This document shows, one piece after another, positions 55,102 through 63,585 of a stretch of DNA of 64,000 nucleotides. The stretch covers positions 1,550,001 to 1,614,000 of the forward strand of contig JADJPA010000001.1 of NCBI GenBank assembly GCA_016713505.1, given 5' to 3'. Every line of letters begins with the position of its first letter. Position 1 is the first letter of the stretch. This DNA is from Candidatus Competibacteraceae bacterium (GTDB lineage Bacteria > Pseudomonadota > Gammaproteobacteria > Competibacterales > Competibacteraceae). The position numbers and the translations under genes are program-made. The notes below the pieces were generated by a model that saw nothing but the letters and a program-made list of their open reading frames with translations, made no database searches and was not told where the DNA came from.

Positions 55102-56025
55102 ATGGTCGATCTGCCACCGCGGTCCCGCGCCCCTGGACCGCTCGGCGCCACCTCTGGTGCTAGCGGGGGTCAGCTGCCGGGCCCGCTCGGTTTTACGCCG
55201 GGGGTCTACTTGGCGCCCGCCCAGAGCGCCGGCCTCGCCAAGCTCCCCGGCTCGGCAAAACAATTCAGGATGCCGCCACCCGCCTCGGACGATATCACCA
55301 AGCTCGCGCGCAACGTGAAATGGACCCTCTTTACCAGCAAAGGGACGCCGGCGCTGGAGGATGTGAAACAAGGTTCTCTCGCCAACTGCCCGCTCGCCTC
55401 GCTGCTGGCGGCGCTCGCCTTCACCGCGACCGGCCAACGGCATCTGCTAAGCCTCATCACCGAACACAAGGCCACCGTCGAAACGGACTTATCGGGCGTG
55501 GCCGACCAACTCGCGGAAAAGATCGATAGGATCATCACCGGCCGTTATTTTACGGTCAGGCTGAAAAGCCAGTCTTTTGACGTCAGCAGCGTGCTGTATA
55601 CCGATGAAGCCAGGGACCCGAACCCGATCTATATGACCTCACCCAATCAAGCGCTTTGGCCTTGTTTGATCGAACGGGCTTTCGCGGAAAAGGTCGGCAG
55701 CTACAACGAACTCGACGATCCTAGCAAACTCACCGCCAACGCCGTTTGGGAGGTCGTGGTCGGCTCTAGCCCGGACGGTTTCGCGGTGACCGGTCAGACG
55801 CCGGACTCAAAGATTCAGGAAGCCGCCGGAAACGCTCGGAGAGTACCGACGATCGCCGCGTCGAAAGAGGAAGCCGCCGATGTGACGGCGTGGCACGGTT
55901 TCGCCGTGCTCGGAATGAGAGGAACCCGGATCGAGTTATACGATCCGAGTTCCGCGCGGCGCGAAACCCTTTCGTTAGCGGCTTTTCGCAAGAACTTTCT
56001 GGCCGTTCTCCACGGCAAAAGCTAG
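55102..56025 (+). CDS. Calpain-like (C2 family) cysteine peptidase
   Basis: A 307-residue protein. Residues 1-60 are Pro/Gly/Ala-rich and disordered-looking with no signal peptide. The calpain protease core follows: catalytic Cys96 in VKQGSLANCPLASLLAALA, the PC2-like helix LWPCLIERAFAEKVGSYNEL, and His265 in AWHGFAVLGM. The expected third residue, Asn in calpains, is replaced by Asp281 in ELYDPS. Calcium-binding acidic loops are not obvious. A strong AGGAGG overlaps the prlC stop, so it is coupled to oligopeptidase A; two peptidases in one operon suggests a joint proteolytic role or maturation of one by the other. Confidence 0.72.
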   Translation: MVDLPPRSRAPGPLGATSGASGGQLPGPLGFTPGVYLAPAQSAGLAKLPGSAKQFRMPPPASDDITKLARNVKWTLFTSKGTPALEDVKQGSLANCPLASLLAALAFTATGQRHLLSLITEHKATVETDLSGVADQLAEKIDRIITGRYFTVRLKSQSFDVSSVLYTDEARDPNPIYMTSPNQALWPCLIERAFAEKVGSYNELDDPSKLTANAVWEVVVGSSPDGFAVTGQTPDSKIQEAAGNARRVPTIAASKEEAADVTAWHGFAVLGMRGTRIELYDPSSARRETLSLAAFRKNFLAVLHGKS

Positions 56026-56666
56026 CCGTCTGACTCTCCCACCGCAGGCGCGTAGCCCCCGCCGAAGGGGCGCACGTCGGTCGCCTTCATGCCGGCGCGG
56101 CGGGCCGCTTCCAGCCCGGAATCGGCATCCTCAAACACCTGACAATCGCGGGCTTCCACCCCCAAGCGGTGGGCGGCCTCCAAAAAAAGCGCCGGCGCGG
56201 GTTTGGGTGGCAGGCCATCGTCGGCGGTCAGCACCACCGGAAACAGGGGGTTCAATCCGGCGGCCCGCAACGCCAGCTCCACGTTGGGACGATTGCTGCC
56301 GGACACCACCGCCATCGGCAAGCGACCGTGATAGCGTCGCGCCAATGTCGCCACCGGTTCCAAGGGACGTGCTTGCCCCAGCAGGGCGTGCGTGCGCCGT
56401 TCCTTGTCGGCCGTAAACCGATCGATAGCGATGCGCCGGTCAAATCGGGCGTTGTACAAGCGGACGATCTGGTCGGTGGGCTTGCCGTTGTGTTCGATCA
56501 GAAACTCCAGCGGACAAGGCAGGCCCAACACCGCGAAGGTCTCTTTCCAGGCAGCATAATGCAAGGGCAAGGTATCGACCAACGTCCCGTCGCAATCGAA
56601 GATCAACCCCCGAACGCCGTCCGCCACCCGCAAGACCTGATTCGAAGCCGTATCGGTCACGGTCAA
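56022..56666 (-). CDS. HAD-superfamily phosphatase (beta-phosphoglucomutase-like, subfamily IA)
   Basis: A 214-residue HAD hydrolase. Motif I is FDCDGTLVDTLPLHYAAW with the nucleophile aspartate, motif II VVSGSNRPN, motif III lysine in GLPPKPAPALFLEAA and motif IV VFEDADSGLEAARRAGM. The helical cap between motifs I and II has the sequence type of YqaB/beta-phosphoglucomutase-like sugar phosphatases. Its ATG overlaps the pilU stop (ATGA), so it is translationally coupled as the last gene of rhlB-ggt-pilU-HAD. It converges on the calpain-like gene with a four-base overlap. Confidence 0.88.
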   Translation of the reverse strand: MTVTDTASNQVLRVADGVRGLIFDCDGTLVDTLPLHYAAWKETFAVLGLPCPLEFLIEHNGKPTDQIVRLYNARFDRRIAIDRFTADKERRTHALLGQARPLEPVATLARRYHGRLPMAVVSGSNRPNVELALRAAGLNPLFPVVLTADDGLPPKPAPALFLEAAHRLGVEARDCQVFEDADSGLEAARRAGMKATDVRPFGGGYAPAVGESDG

Positions 56667-57868
56667 GCTCCACTCGGACGCGACTGCGGCCGTAGGTTGG
56701 TCGCGGACGCCGGTTTTTCTTCCTCTTCCGGTTCTTCGATGGCTTCCAGCGCCAAGCCCGAACTGCCCGGCCGCTCGACGGCCTTCGCGCCGCCGGACAG
56801 GTTGATCCGCAGCCGTAGATTATTGGCGGAATCGGCGTTCTTGATCGCTTCATCGAAACTGATCTTGCCGGCTTGGTGGAGCGCGAACAGCGCTTGATCG
56901 AAGGTCTGCATCCCAAGCCCGCTCGACTTTTCCATGATTTCCTTCAGGCCGCCCACTTCGCCGCGCTTGATCAGCGCTTCGACCATCGGCGAGTTCAATA
57001 ACACCTCGATGGCCGCCACCCGCTTGCCGTCCACGGTCGGAATCAGCCGTTGCGACACGAACGCGCGCAGGTTGCCCGACAGATCGGCCAGCAACTGCGG
57101 CCGGCGCTCTTCGGGAAAGAAGTTGACGATGCGGTCCAACGCTTGATTGGCGCTGTTGGCGTGCAGGGTGGAAATCGCCAGATGGCCGGTTTCCGCGAAG
57201 GCCAGCGCGTGCTCCATGGTCTCTCGGTCGCGAATTTCGCCGATCAGAATGACGTCCGGCGCTTGCCGCAGCGTGTTCTTGAGCGCGTCCGCATAGCTTA
57301 GGGTATCGACGCCCACTTCGCGCTGGTTGATCACGGAACGCTTGTGCCGGTGCACGAATTCGATCGGGTCTTCAACGGTGATGATATGGCCGCCGCTATT
57401 GCCGTTGCGGTGATCGATCAAAGCGGCCAGCGAGGTGGATTTACCCGAACCGGTGCCGCCCACGAACAGGATCAAACCGCGCTTTTCCATGATGACTTGG
57501 GTCAGCACCGACGGCAGCCCCAGCGCTTCGATGCTGGGAATGTCGGTCTTGATGTTGCGGATCACCATGGAGATTTCGCCGCGTTGCTTGAAGATGTTGA
57601 CCCGAAACCGGCCGACGTTGGGCTCGCTGATCGCCAGATTCATCTCCAGGGTCTTTTCGAAATCGGCGATTTGCGCCGCATCCATCACCGAATAGGCGAT
57701 CTGTTTCACCCGGCCCGGCGGCAACGGTTCCTTGTCCAGCATTTTCAACACCCCTTGGAATTTACCGCAGGGCGGCGCGCCGGTGCTGAGGTAAATGTCC
57801 GACCCGTCCCGGCGGGCCAGAGTCGATAAAAAATCCTTCAAGTTGATGATTCTATTTCTGATCGTCAT
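56663..57868 (-). CDS. pilU: Type IV pilus retraction ATPase, PilU type
   Basis: A 401-residue secretion-type ATPase. Walker A is GGTGSGKST; the Asp box and Walker B are in ITVEDPIEFVH and DVILIGEIRDRETMEHALAFAETGHL; the His box is STLHANSANQALDRI. The last motif and the QREVGVDTLSY segment fit PilU better than PilT. It powers pilus retraction with PilT at the inner membrane. The ATG at 57868 starts the alignment; an upstream in-frame extension overlaps ggt and is not used. No pilT is adjacent, which is unusual because the two genes are often side by side. Confidence 0.9.
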   Translation of the reverse strand: MTIRNRIINLKDFLSTLARRDGSDIYLSTGAPPCGKFQGVLKMLDKEPLPPGRVKQIAYSVMDAAQIADFEKTLEMNLAISEPNVGRFRVNIFKQRGEISMVIRNIKTDIPSIEALGLPSVLTQVIMEKRGLILFVGGTGSGKSTSLAALIDHRNGNSGGHIITVEDPIEFVHRHKRSVINQREVGVDTLSYADALKNTLRQAPDVILIGEIRDRETMEHALAFAETGHLAISTLHANSANQALDRIVNFFPEERRPQLLADLSGNLRAFVSQRLIPTVDGKRVAAIEVLLNSPMVEALIKRGEVGGLKEIMEKSSGLGMQTFDQALFALHQAGKISFDEAIKNADSANNLRLRINLSGGAKAVERPGSSGLALEAIEEPEEEEKPASATNLRPQSRPSGA

Positions 57869-57888
57869 CGCTAGTACCCCCTTCGAAA

Positions 57889-59424
57889 TCAATCGACCGC
57901 CGCCGCGCAGCCGCCGCGCCGAGGATCGCCCGCGCCGTCGCCCTCCGGCGCGATAGCGTGGACCCCGCCGAAGTAAAGATCGCGCACCGTCCAGCGGTTG
58001 AGCGGCCAACGGCCCTCCAAGGCGGTCAATGCTTCACCGGTAAAACCGGGCTCCACCTGGAGCCGTTCGCCGTCCCAATGCACCCGCGGCGCTTCCACCG
58101 CGGCGCGCGGTTCGAAACCGAAATCGACCACGTTACTGATCACCTGCACCAGGGCGGAGCGGATGCGCTTGCTGCCGCCGCTGCCCAACACCAGCCGCAC
58201 CCGGTCCCCGGCCAGCAGCAGCGAGGGCGCCATCATCGAGGCCACCCGCATTCCGGGCGGACTGGCGTGAAAACCCTCGGGGTGCAGGTCGTCCTCACCC
58301 ATCATGTTGTTGAGCATGATGCCGGTCCCCGCGACGAAGCAGCCGGAGCCTTCGCCGTTGGAGGTGGTCATGCTGGCCGCGTTGCCGTCGGCGTCACAGA
58401 CGCTGATGTGCGTGGTGCCCCCGCAGGCCGCGCGGGTTCGGCCCTGGCTTTCGAGCAGCTCGGACTCGCTGAGATCGACCGGGCTGAGATAACCCTCGGC
58501 GCGGCGGCGATCCACCTCCCGCATCGCCGCCGCCAGCAAGGCCAGATGGCCCGGCGAACCAAAACCCAGTGAGGCTGGCTCGCACGACTCCAACAAACGC
58601 AGCGACAGGCCGATCAACGCCCCACCGAACGACGGTGGCGGGTTGGTCAGCACGCGATAGCCGCGATAATCCACCGCCAGCGGCTCACGTTCGATGACCC
58701 GATAGGCCGCCAGATCGGCAGCGGTCAACAAACCCGCGCCCTCCCGCATGGCGCGGGCCGTGCGTGCGGCCCATTCGCCTTGGTAAAACTCCCGCTCGCC
58801 GTCGCGCGGCACGGTTTCCAGAAAAGCCGCCAGCTCCGGGTTGCGGAACAGGTCGCCCTCGCGCAGATACCGCCCCGCCGGCTGAAACAAGGCGCGGCCG
58901 GCGGCGCTCAGGGTCATGATCGGCACCAACAGTTCCAGGAAATAGGCCTGCTTGGCATTGACGGTAAGCCCTTCGCGAGCCAAATGAATGGCCGGCGCCA
59001 ACACATCCCGCAGCGGCAGCCGGCCCAGCCGGCGATGCGCGTGCAGATAGCCCTTGAGCGCGCCCGGCACCGCCACCGATCCCATGCCGACGTTGAAGAG
59101 TTGTTCGCTGCTGGGAAAGCGGACCGTGACCGGCATGAAGTGTGGTTCCAATTCGCCGGCCTGCAAGCCCTGCCCCGGCGTATCCACGAAAAAGTCGAAG
59201 ACCACGGGCTGGCTGTGCGCGGGCCGCGCCAACAGAAAACCGCCGCCGCCCAAGCTGGTCAGCGCCGGTTCCGCCACGGCGGCGGCAAATCCGGCGGCTA
59301 TCGTCGCATCAAAGGCGTTGCCGCCCGCGCGCAGCATGTCGCAGGCGGCGGCGGTGACCGCCGGATGGCCGCTGGCCGCGCCGCCCCGGCACGGTGAACG
59401 CTCCGTCACGAGCGGCTCGCTCAC
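57889..59424 (-). CDS. ggt: Gamma-glutamyltransferase (Ntn hydrolase)
   Basis: About 511 residues. The pattern fits GGT: GGNAFDATIAAGFAAAVAEP and LGGGGFLL in the large-subunit part, and the autoprocessing Thr in GGTTHISVCDADGNAASMTTSNGEGSG, which starts the small subunit. Then LNNMMGEDD, SMMAPSLLL and GSGGSKRIRSALVQVISNVVDF. No signal peptide is seen, unlike periplasmic GGTs, so it may be cytoplasmic. Start is uncertain: GTG at 59424 is used (59427 and 59409 are alternatives); upstream frame overlaps rhlB and has no similarity. It may act on glutathione or gamma-glutamyl peptides. Confidence 0.83.
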   Translation of the reverse strand: MSEPLVTERSPCRGGAASGHPAVTAAACDMLRAGGNAFDATIAAGFAAAVAEPALTSLGGGGFLLARPAHSQPVVFDFFVDTPGQGLQAGELEPHFMPVTVRFPSSEQLFNVGMGSVAVPGALKGYLHAHRRLGRLPLRDVLAPAIHLAREGLTVNAKQAYFLELLVPIMTLSAAGRALFQPAGRYLREGDLFRNPELAAFLETVPRDGEREFYQGEWAARTARAMREGAGLLTAADLAAYRVIEREPLAVDYRGYRVLTNPPPSFGGALIGLSLRLLESCEPASLGFGSPGHLALLAAAMREVDRRRAEGYLSPVDLSESELLESQGRTRAACGGTTHISVCDADGNAASMTTSNGEGSGCFVAGTGIMLNNMMGEDDLHPEGFHASPPGMRVASMMAPSLLLAGDRVRLVLGSGGSKRIRSALVQVISNVVDFGFEPRAAVEAPRVHWDGERLQVEPGFTGEALTALEGRWPLNRWTVRDLYFGGVHAIAPEGDGAGDPRRGGCAAAVD

Positions 59425-59434
59425 CACCGACCGC

Positions 59435-60703
59435 TCAGTGGCGGTTGGCCGGCCGGCGGTGGGGCGCGCGGCCGCGCGGGCGATGCTCGCCTCCCGACGC
59501 GGGGGGGCGGCGTTCCAGGCGCTTGGGCGGCTTGTACTCAATCAACAAGTCTTCGGTGATTGGCAGCACCTCAATCTTCTGACCGATGAAATCCTCGATC
59601 TCCGGCAGCGAATAAACGTACTCCTCGCAGGCGAAACTGATGGCGTCGCCGCTGGCACCGATGCGGGCGGTCCGCCCGATCCGGTGCACGTAATCCTCTT
59701 GATCCTGCGGCAAATCGAAGTTGATGACGTGGGTCACGTCGGGAATGTGCAGGCCGCGCGCCGCCACGTCGGTCGCCACCAGAATCGGCAATTCGCCGCG
59801 CTGGAACGACTCCAACAGTCGCAGCCGCTTGTTCTGCGGGATATCGCCCGATAGGACTTCGGCCTCGTAGCCGTTGCCCAGCAGATAGCCGGTGACGCGA
59901 TCCGCCGCCCGCTTGGTGTTGACGAAAACCATGGTGCGCTTGGGGTCCTGCTGGCGCAGCACGCCCAGCAGCAGGGAAATTTTGTCATGGGCCGAGACGT
60001 GATAGAGCGACTGGCGCACCTTGTCGGCGGTTACATGGTCGGCCTCGATCCGAATGACCTGCGGGTTGTTCATGTGCTCGTAGGCCAATTCCATGACCCG
60101 GTTGCTCAAGGTCGCTGAAAACAGCATGTTGATGCGCTGGCCGGCCGGCGGCATCTTGCGCAGCAAATAGCGGATGTCGGCGATGAAACCGAGATCGAAC
60201 ATCCGGTCGGCTTCATCCAGCACCACCACTTCGATATCGGACAGCTTGTACACGCCCTGTTTGAAATAATCGATCAGCCGGCCGGGGGTGCCGATCAGCA
60301 CGTCCACCCCTCTTTCCAGCTGGCGGCGCTGGCTGTCGTAACCCGTTCCGCCGTACACCGCGGCAAATTTGAGGCCGGTATAGCGCCCGATCAGTTCGGC
60401 GTCGCGATGGATTTGCACCGCCAGCTCGCGAGTCGGCGCGAGCATGATCGCCCACGGGCCGAACGCATCCTCGGGGGCCGGCGTCTCCATCAGGTGATGG
60501 AGGGTGGCCAGCAGAAACGCGGCGGTCTTACCGGTGCCGGTTTGGGCCTGGCCGGCGATATCCCGGCCTTTGAGCGCCAGCGGCAGCGTGGCGGCCTGAA
60601 TCGGCGTACAATGGCTGAAACCGGCGTCTTCCAGGCTTTCCAACAGCGAATCGGTCAAACCGAGCGAGGAAAACAGGACAGCAGTCAAATGGTCTTTTTG
60701 CAT
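59435..60703 (-). CDS. rhlB: DEAD-box RNA helicase RhlB
   Basis: A 422-residue DEAD-box helicase. Q motif GFSHCTPIQAATLP, Walker A AQTGTGKT, PTRELAVQI, GTPGRLIDYFK, DEADRMFDLGF, SAT, and domain-2 motifs ATDVAARGLHIPDVTHVINFDLP and HRIGRTARIG. The HIPDVTHVINFDLPQD and DRMFDLGFI wording is specific for RhlB, the degradosome helicase of RNase E. A basic Arg/Pro tail follows. It is divergent from trxA and rho, the conserved gammaproteobacterial order, and leads the operon with ggt, pilU and the HAD gene (10-base gap to ggt). Confidence 0.93.
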   Translation of the reverse strand: MQKDHLTAVLFSSLGLTDSLLESLEDAGFSHCTPIQAATLPLALKGRDIAGQAQTGTGKTAAFLLATLHHLMETPAPEDAFGPWAIMLAPTRELAVQIHRDAELIGRYTGLKFAAVYGGTGYDSQRRQLERGVDVLIGTPGRLIDYFKQGVYKLSDIEVVVLDEADRMFDLGFIADIRYLLRKMPPAGQRINMLFSATLSNRVMELAYEHMNNPQVIRIEADHVTADKVRQSLYHVSAHDKISLLLGVLRQQDPKRTMVFVNTKRAADRVTGYLLGNGYEAEVLSGDIPQNKRLRLLESFQRGELPILVATDVAARGLHIPDVTHVINFDLPQDQEDYVHRIGRTARIGASGDAISFACEEYVYSLPEIEDFIGQKIEVLPITEDLLIEYKPPKRLERRPPASGGEHRPRGRAPHRRPANRH

Positions 60704-60973
60704 GAGTGAGTAACAATCCCGAGTAAGCAGGGCCAGAGGAACCGATAACGATGCCCGGCTCGATCCGTTCGAAACAGAAAGAAATTTGTCCCCCGGTTAA
60801 ATATTTTGCCACAATATCCCCCATCGAACGCTAAGCGCCGTTTTTTGCGGTTGGCTGATGCGGTGAGCTTCTTGAAATTCACCTCAGCAAACCCCACCTC
60901 TCTGATACTCACGCTGCAAAACCGCCTCAGGACACTACAGCGCCCACTTTTTTAAATTGGAGAACGCCATCCC

Positions 60974-61303
60974 ATGAGCGAGCGAATCGTACATATCACC
61001 GATGACTCTTTCGAAGCCGAAGTTCTCAAGGCCGACAAGCCGGTCCTGGTGGATTACTGGGCTGAATGGTGCGGCCCCTGCCGGATGATCGCGCCCATCC
61101 TGGACGAAATCGCCGGACAATACGAGGATCGCGTCAAAATCTGCAAGCTGAACGTGGACGAGAACCAGAATACGCCCCCCAAATACGGCATTCGAGGCAT
61201 TCCGACCTTGATGCTGTTCCGCAACGGCAACGTCGAAGCCACCAAGGTCGGGGCCTTGTCCAAGTCGCAGTTAGTCGCCTTTCTCGACAGCAGCTTGCGT
61301 TGA
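60974..61303 (+). CDS. trxA: Thioredoxin 1
   Basis: A 109-residue thioredoxin with the active site WCGPC (Cys33, Cys36), the buried Asp in LVDYWAEWCGPC and the cis-proline in GIRGIPTLMLF. It keeps cytoplasmic proteins reduced. GGAG lies 11 bases before the ATG. It sits between divergent rhlB and co-directional rho, matching the Escherichia coli rhlB-trxA-rho order. Confidence 0.96.
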   Translation: MSERIVHITDDSFEAEVLKADKPVLVDYWAEWCGPCRMIAPILDEIAGQYEDRVKICKLNVDENQNTPPKYGIRGIPTLMLFRNGNVEATKVGALSKSQLVAFLDSSLR

Positions 61304-61360
61304 AAATCCCTAAGGCGCTCTCCAAGGGTAGACGCCGTTTCGCAGGCGTGCTAGCTTAAC

Positions 61361-61450
61361 CAGCACGCCGCCTCACCATCTCAGCCAGCACGCCTTACGC
61401 CCTACACCACTCCGCATCCGGCCTCTTCCGCGACGCGACTCCTAAATCCT
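61361..61450 (+). promoter_or_regulatory. C-rich, G-poor rho leader, rut-like
   Basis: In these 90 bases before rho I count 44 C and 14 G, with little pairing potential and several evenly spaced YC pairs. That is the composition of a Rho utilisation site on the transcript. In Escherichia coli rho is autoregulated by termination in its leader, so the same is inferred here. Confidence 0.5.
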
Positions 61451-61499
61451 TTGTTACCGGCTCATTTCAAGCGCCGGCCGCTTCGAGCACGTAGCTTCC

Positions 61500-62756
61500 A
61501 TGAATTTGACCGAACTTAAAAAGAAATCAGCCGCCGACCTGATCGCCATCGCACAGGAACTCAAACTCGAAGGCATGGCGCGGTCTCGCAAACAGGATGT
61601 GATCTTCGCGATCCTCAAGGCGTTGGCCAAGAGCGGCGAAGACATTTCGGGCGATGGCGTGCTGGAAATATTACAGGACGGCTTCGGCTTTCTGCGCTCG
61701 GCCGACAGTTCTTATCTGGCCGGTCCCGACGATATTTACGTCTCGCCCAGCCAGATCCGCCGGTTCAATTTGCGCACCGGCGATACGGTGAGCGGCAAGA
61801 TCCGCCCACCCAAGGAGGGCGAACGCTACTTCGCCTTGCTCAAGGTCGGCGACATCAATTTCGAGCCGCCGGAAGCCTCCAAAAACAAGGTGCTGTTCGA
61901 AAATCTGACCCCTTTGCACGCCGACGAGCGGCTGACGCTGGAGCGCGGCAACGGCAGCACCGAGGACATCACGGCGCGGGTGATCGACTTGATCGCGCCG
62001 ATCGGCAAGGGCCAGCGCGGTTTGATCGTCTCACCGCCCAAGGCCGGCAAGACCATGATGTTGCAAAATATCGCTCAAAGCATCGCCACCAACCATCCCG
62101 AGTGCTATCTGATCGTGCTGCTGATCGACGAGCGACCGGAGGAAGTCACCGAGATGCAGCGTTCGGTGCGCGGCGAGGTGATCGCCAGCACCTTCGACGA
62201 GCCGGCCACCCGTCACGTTCAAGTGGCTGAAATGGTCAACGATAAAGCCAAGCGCCTGGTCGAGCACAAGCGCGACGTGGTGATCCTGCTGGATTCCATC
62301 ACCCGGCTGGCGCGCGCCTACAACACCGTGGTGCCGGCGTCGGGCAAGGTGTTGACCGGCGGCGTCGACGCCAACGCCCTGCAAAAGCCGAAGCGCTTCT
62401 TCGGCGCGGCGCGCAACATCGAGGAAGGCGGCTCGCTGACCATCATCGCCACTACCTTGATCGATACCGGCTCGCGGATGGACGACGTGATTTACGAGGA
62501 ATTCAAAGGCACCGGCAACATGGAAATCCATCTCGACCGGCGGATTTCCGAGAAGCGGGTGTTTCCGGCCATTGATATCAACCGCTCCGGCACCCGCCGC
62601 GAGGAGCTGCTGACCGACCCGGACGATTTGCAGAAGATGTGGATCTTGCGCAAGCTGCTGCACCCGATGGACGAGCTACAAGCGATGGAATTCATGTTGG
62701 AACGCTTGAAGGCCAATAAAACCAACCGGGAATTTTTCGAGGCTATGAAGCGCTGA
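61500..62756 (+). CDS. rho: Transcription termination factor Rho
   Basis: A 418-residue hexameric RNA-DNA helicase. Residues 1-45 are the Rho N-terminal helical domain (MNLTELKKKSAADLIAIA). The cold-shock-like RNA-binding domain (GFGFLRSADSSYLAGPDDIYVSPSQIRRF) comes next. The RecA-like domain has Walker A in SPPKAGKTMM, Walker B VVILLDSITRLARAYN, the Q-loop and R-loop (KVLTGGVDANALQKPKRFFGAARN) and EEFKGTGNMEIHLDR. It is full length and without insertion. It starts 196 bases after trxA, behind a C-rich leader. Confidence 0.97.
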   Translation: MNLTELKKKSAADLIAIAQELKLEGMARSRKQDVIFAILKALAKSGEDISGDGVLEILQDGFGFLRSADSSYLAGPDDIYVSPSQIRRFNLRTGDTVSGKIRPPKEGERYFALLKVGDINFEPPEASKNKVLFENLTPLHADERLTLERGNGSTEDITARVIDLIAPIGKGQRGLIVSPPKAGKTMMLQNIAQSIATNHPECYLIVLLIDERPEEVTEMQRSVRGEVIASTFDEPATRHVQVAEMVNDKAKRLVEHKRDVVILLDSITRLARAYNTVVPASGKVLTGGVDANALQKPKRFFGAARNIEEGGSLTIIATTLIDTGSRMDDVIYEEFKGTGNMEIHLDRRISEKRVFPAIDINRSGTRREELLTDPDDLQKMWILRKLLHPMDELQAMEFMLERLKANKTNREFFEAMKR

Positions 62757-62794
62757 GACCGCACCGCTCTTTACCGAACGCAGCTCCCATCTCC

Positions 62795-63310
62795 ATGAAT
62801 GCTCCCGCCGATACCGCCACCCGCTCGCAAGCTCCGCGTCGCCCGCTGATACCCGCATTCCTGGCTTGGCCTTTTTCGAAGATTCCCGGCCCGATTCATT
62901 CGACCGTGTTGGCTACCGCTTTGAACGCGCTTTTCGCCGATAGCATTCGCGAGGGCGAGTTTGAGTTTTTGCGCGACCGGGTTTTGGCCATTCAGGTGCG
63001 CGACGCCCAAGCGAACTATCGGTTTCGTTACGCCGGCCCCGCCGGTTTCGTCGCCTGTCGCACCGACCGACCACCGGATTTGACCATCAGTGGCACGGCC
63101 TACGATTTTCTGGCGCTGGCGACCCGGCGCGAAGACTCCGACACGCTGTTCTTCAACCGGCGCGTCGTCATGGCAGGCGATACCGCCCTAGGGCTGGAAC
63201 TCAAAAATTGGCTGGATGGGGTAGATCTTGAAGCCATCAGCGGGTGGGCGCCGCCATTGCTGCGCGCCGCTGATGGCTTGATGGGGGCTTACGAGCGATT
63301 CAGGCGTTGA
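62795..63310 (+). CDS. ubiT: Ubiquinone anaerobic biosynthesis accessory factor UbiT (SCP2 domain)
   Basis: A 171-residue protein with an SCP2 sterol-carrier fold: after a short basic leader it reads PLIPAFLAWPFSKIPGPIHSTVLATALNALFADSIREGE in pieces, then DLTISGTAYDFLALATRREDSDTLFFNRR and VMAGDTALGLELKNWLDGVD. The pattern matches UbiT (YhbT), a lipid-binding factor needed for O2-independent ubiquinone synthesis. The ubiV gene is close by on the opposite strand, supporting the call. No clear ribosome-binding site precedes the ATG, 38 bases after rho. Confidence 0.88.
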   Translation: MNAPADTATRSQAPRRPLIPAFLAWPFSKIPGPIHSTVLATALNALFADSIREGEFEFLRDRVLAIQVRDAQANYRFRYAGPAGFVACRTDRPPDLTISGTAYDFLALATRREDSDTLFFNRRVVMAGDTALGLELKNWLDGVDLEAISGWAPPLLRAADGLMGAYERFRR

Positions 63311-63545
63311 GAAGCCGGGATTCACTCCAATCCCAAACTTGCCGGGCACGCGCCACGAGCCTGTTCCAAACCGAGGCGCCGCGAACCGCTGGTCGGGAGC
63401 CGTTATCGGAATCACCTCCCATAATCTGACTGGCCAATAGCACGCATCGATCACAAATATAAACTCGTGGACCAGCGACCAACTTGGAGACTTCGGCTGC
63501 ATTTCTTCCACAAAAAGAACAACAAAGCTACCTTTTCTCAAACAT
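63300..63545 (-). pseudogene. ClpX-type zinc-finger mini-protein gene interrupted by an in-frame TAG
   Basis: From an ATG at 63545 with a strong GGAGGT seven bases upstream, the frame reads MFEKR, then TAG (63530-63528), then LCCSFCGRNAAEVSKLVAGP followed by VYICDRCVLLASQIM. That is a complete C4 zinc finger of the ClpX N-terminal type (CxxC...CxxC). About 30 further residues follow to a TGA at 63302-63300, 81 codons in all. Without the TAG this would be a stand-alone zinc-finger protein. No alternative start lies between the TAG and the first cysteine. It could be a recent nonsense mutation, a sequencing error or readthrough. Confidence 0.65.
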
Positions 63546-63585
63546 GTCACTCACCTCCACAGCCCACTGAACCCTACCGCGCCCT

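Noticed and set aside
63188..63550. 120-codon minus-strand frame overlapping ubiT's end
   Set aside because: It is in a different frame from the recognisable zinc finger and has no similarity; the zinc-finger frame explains the segment better despite its TAG.
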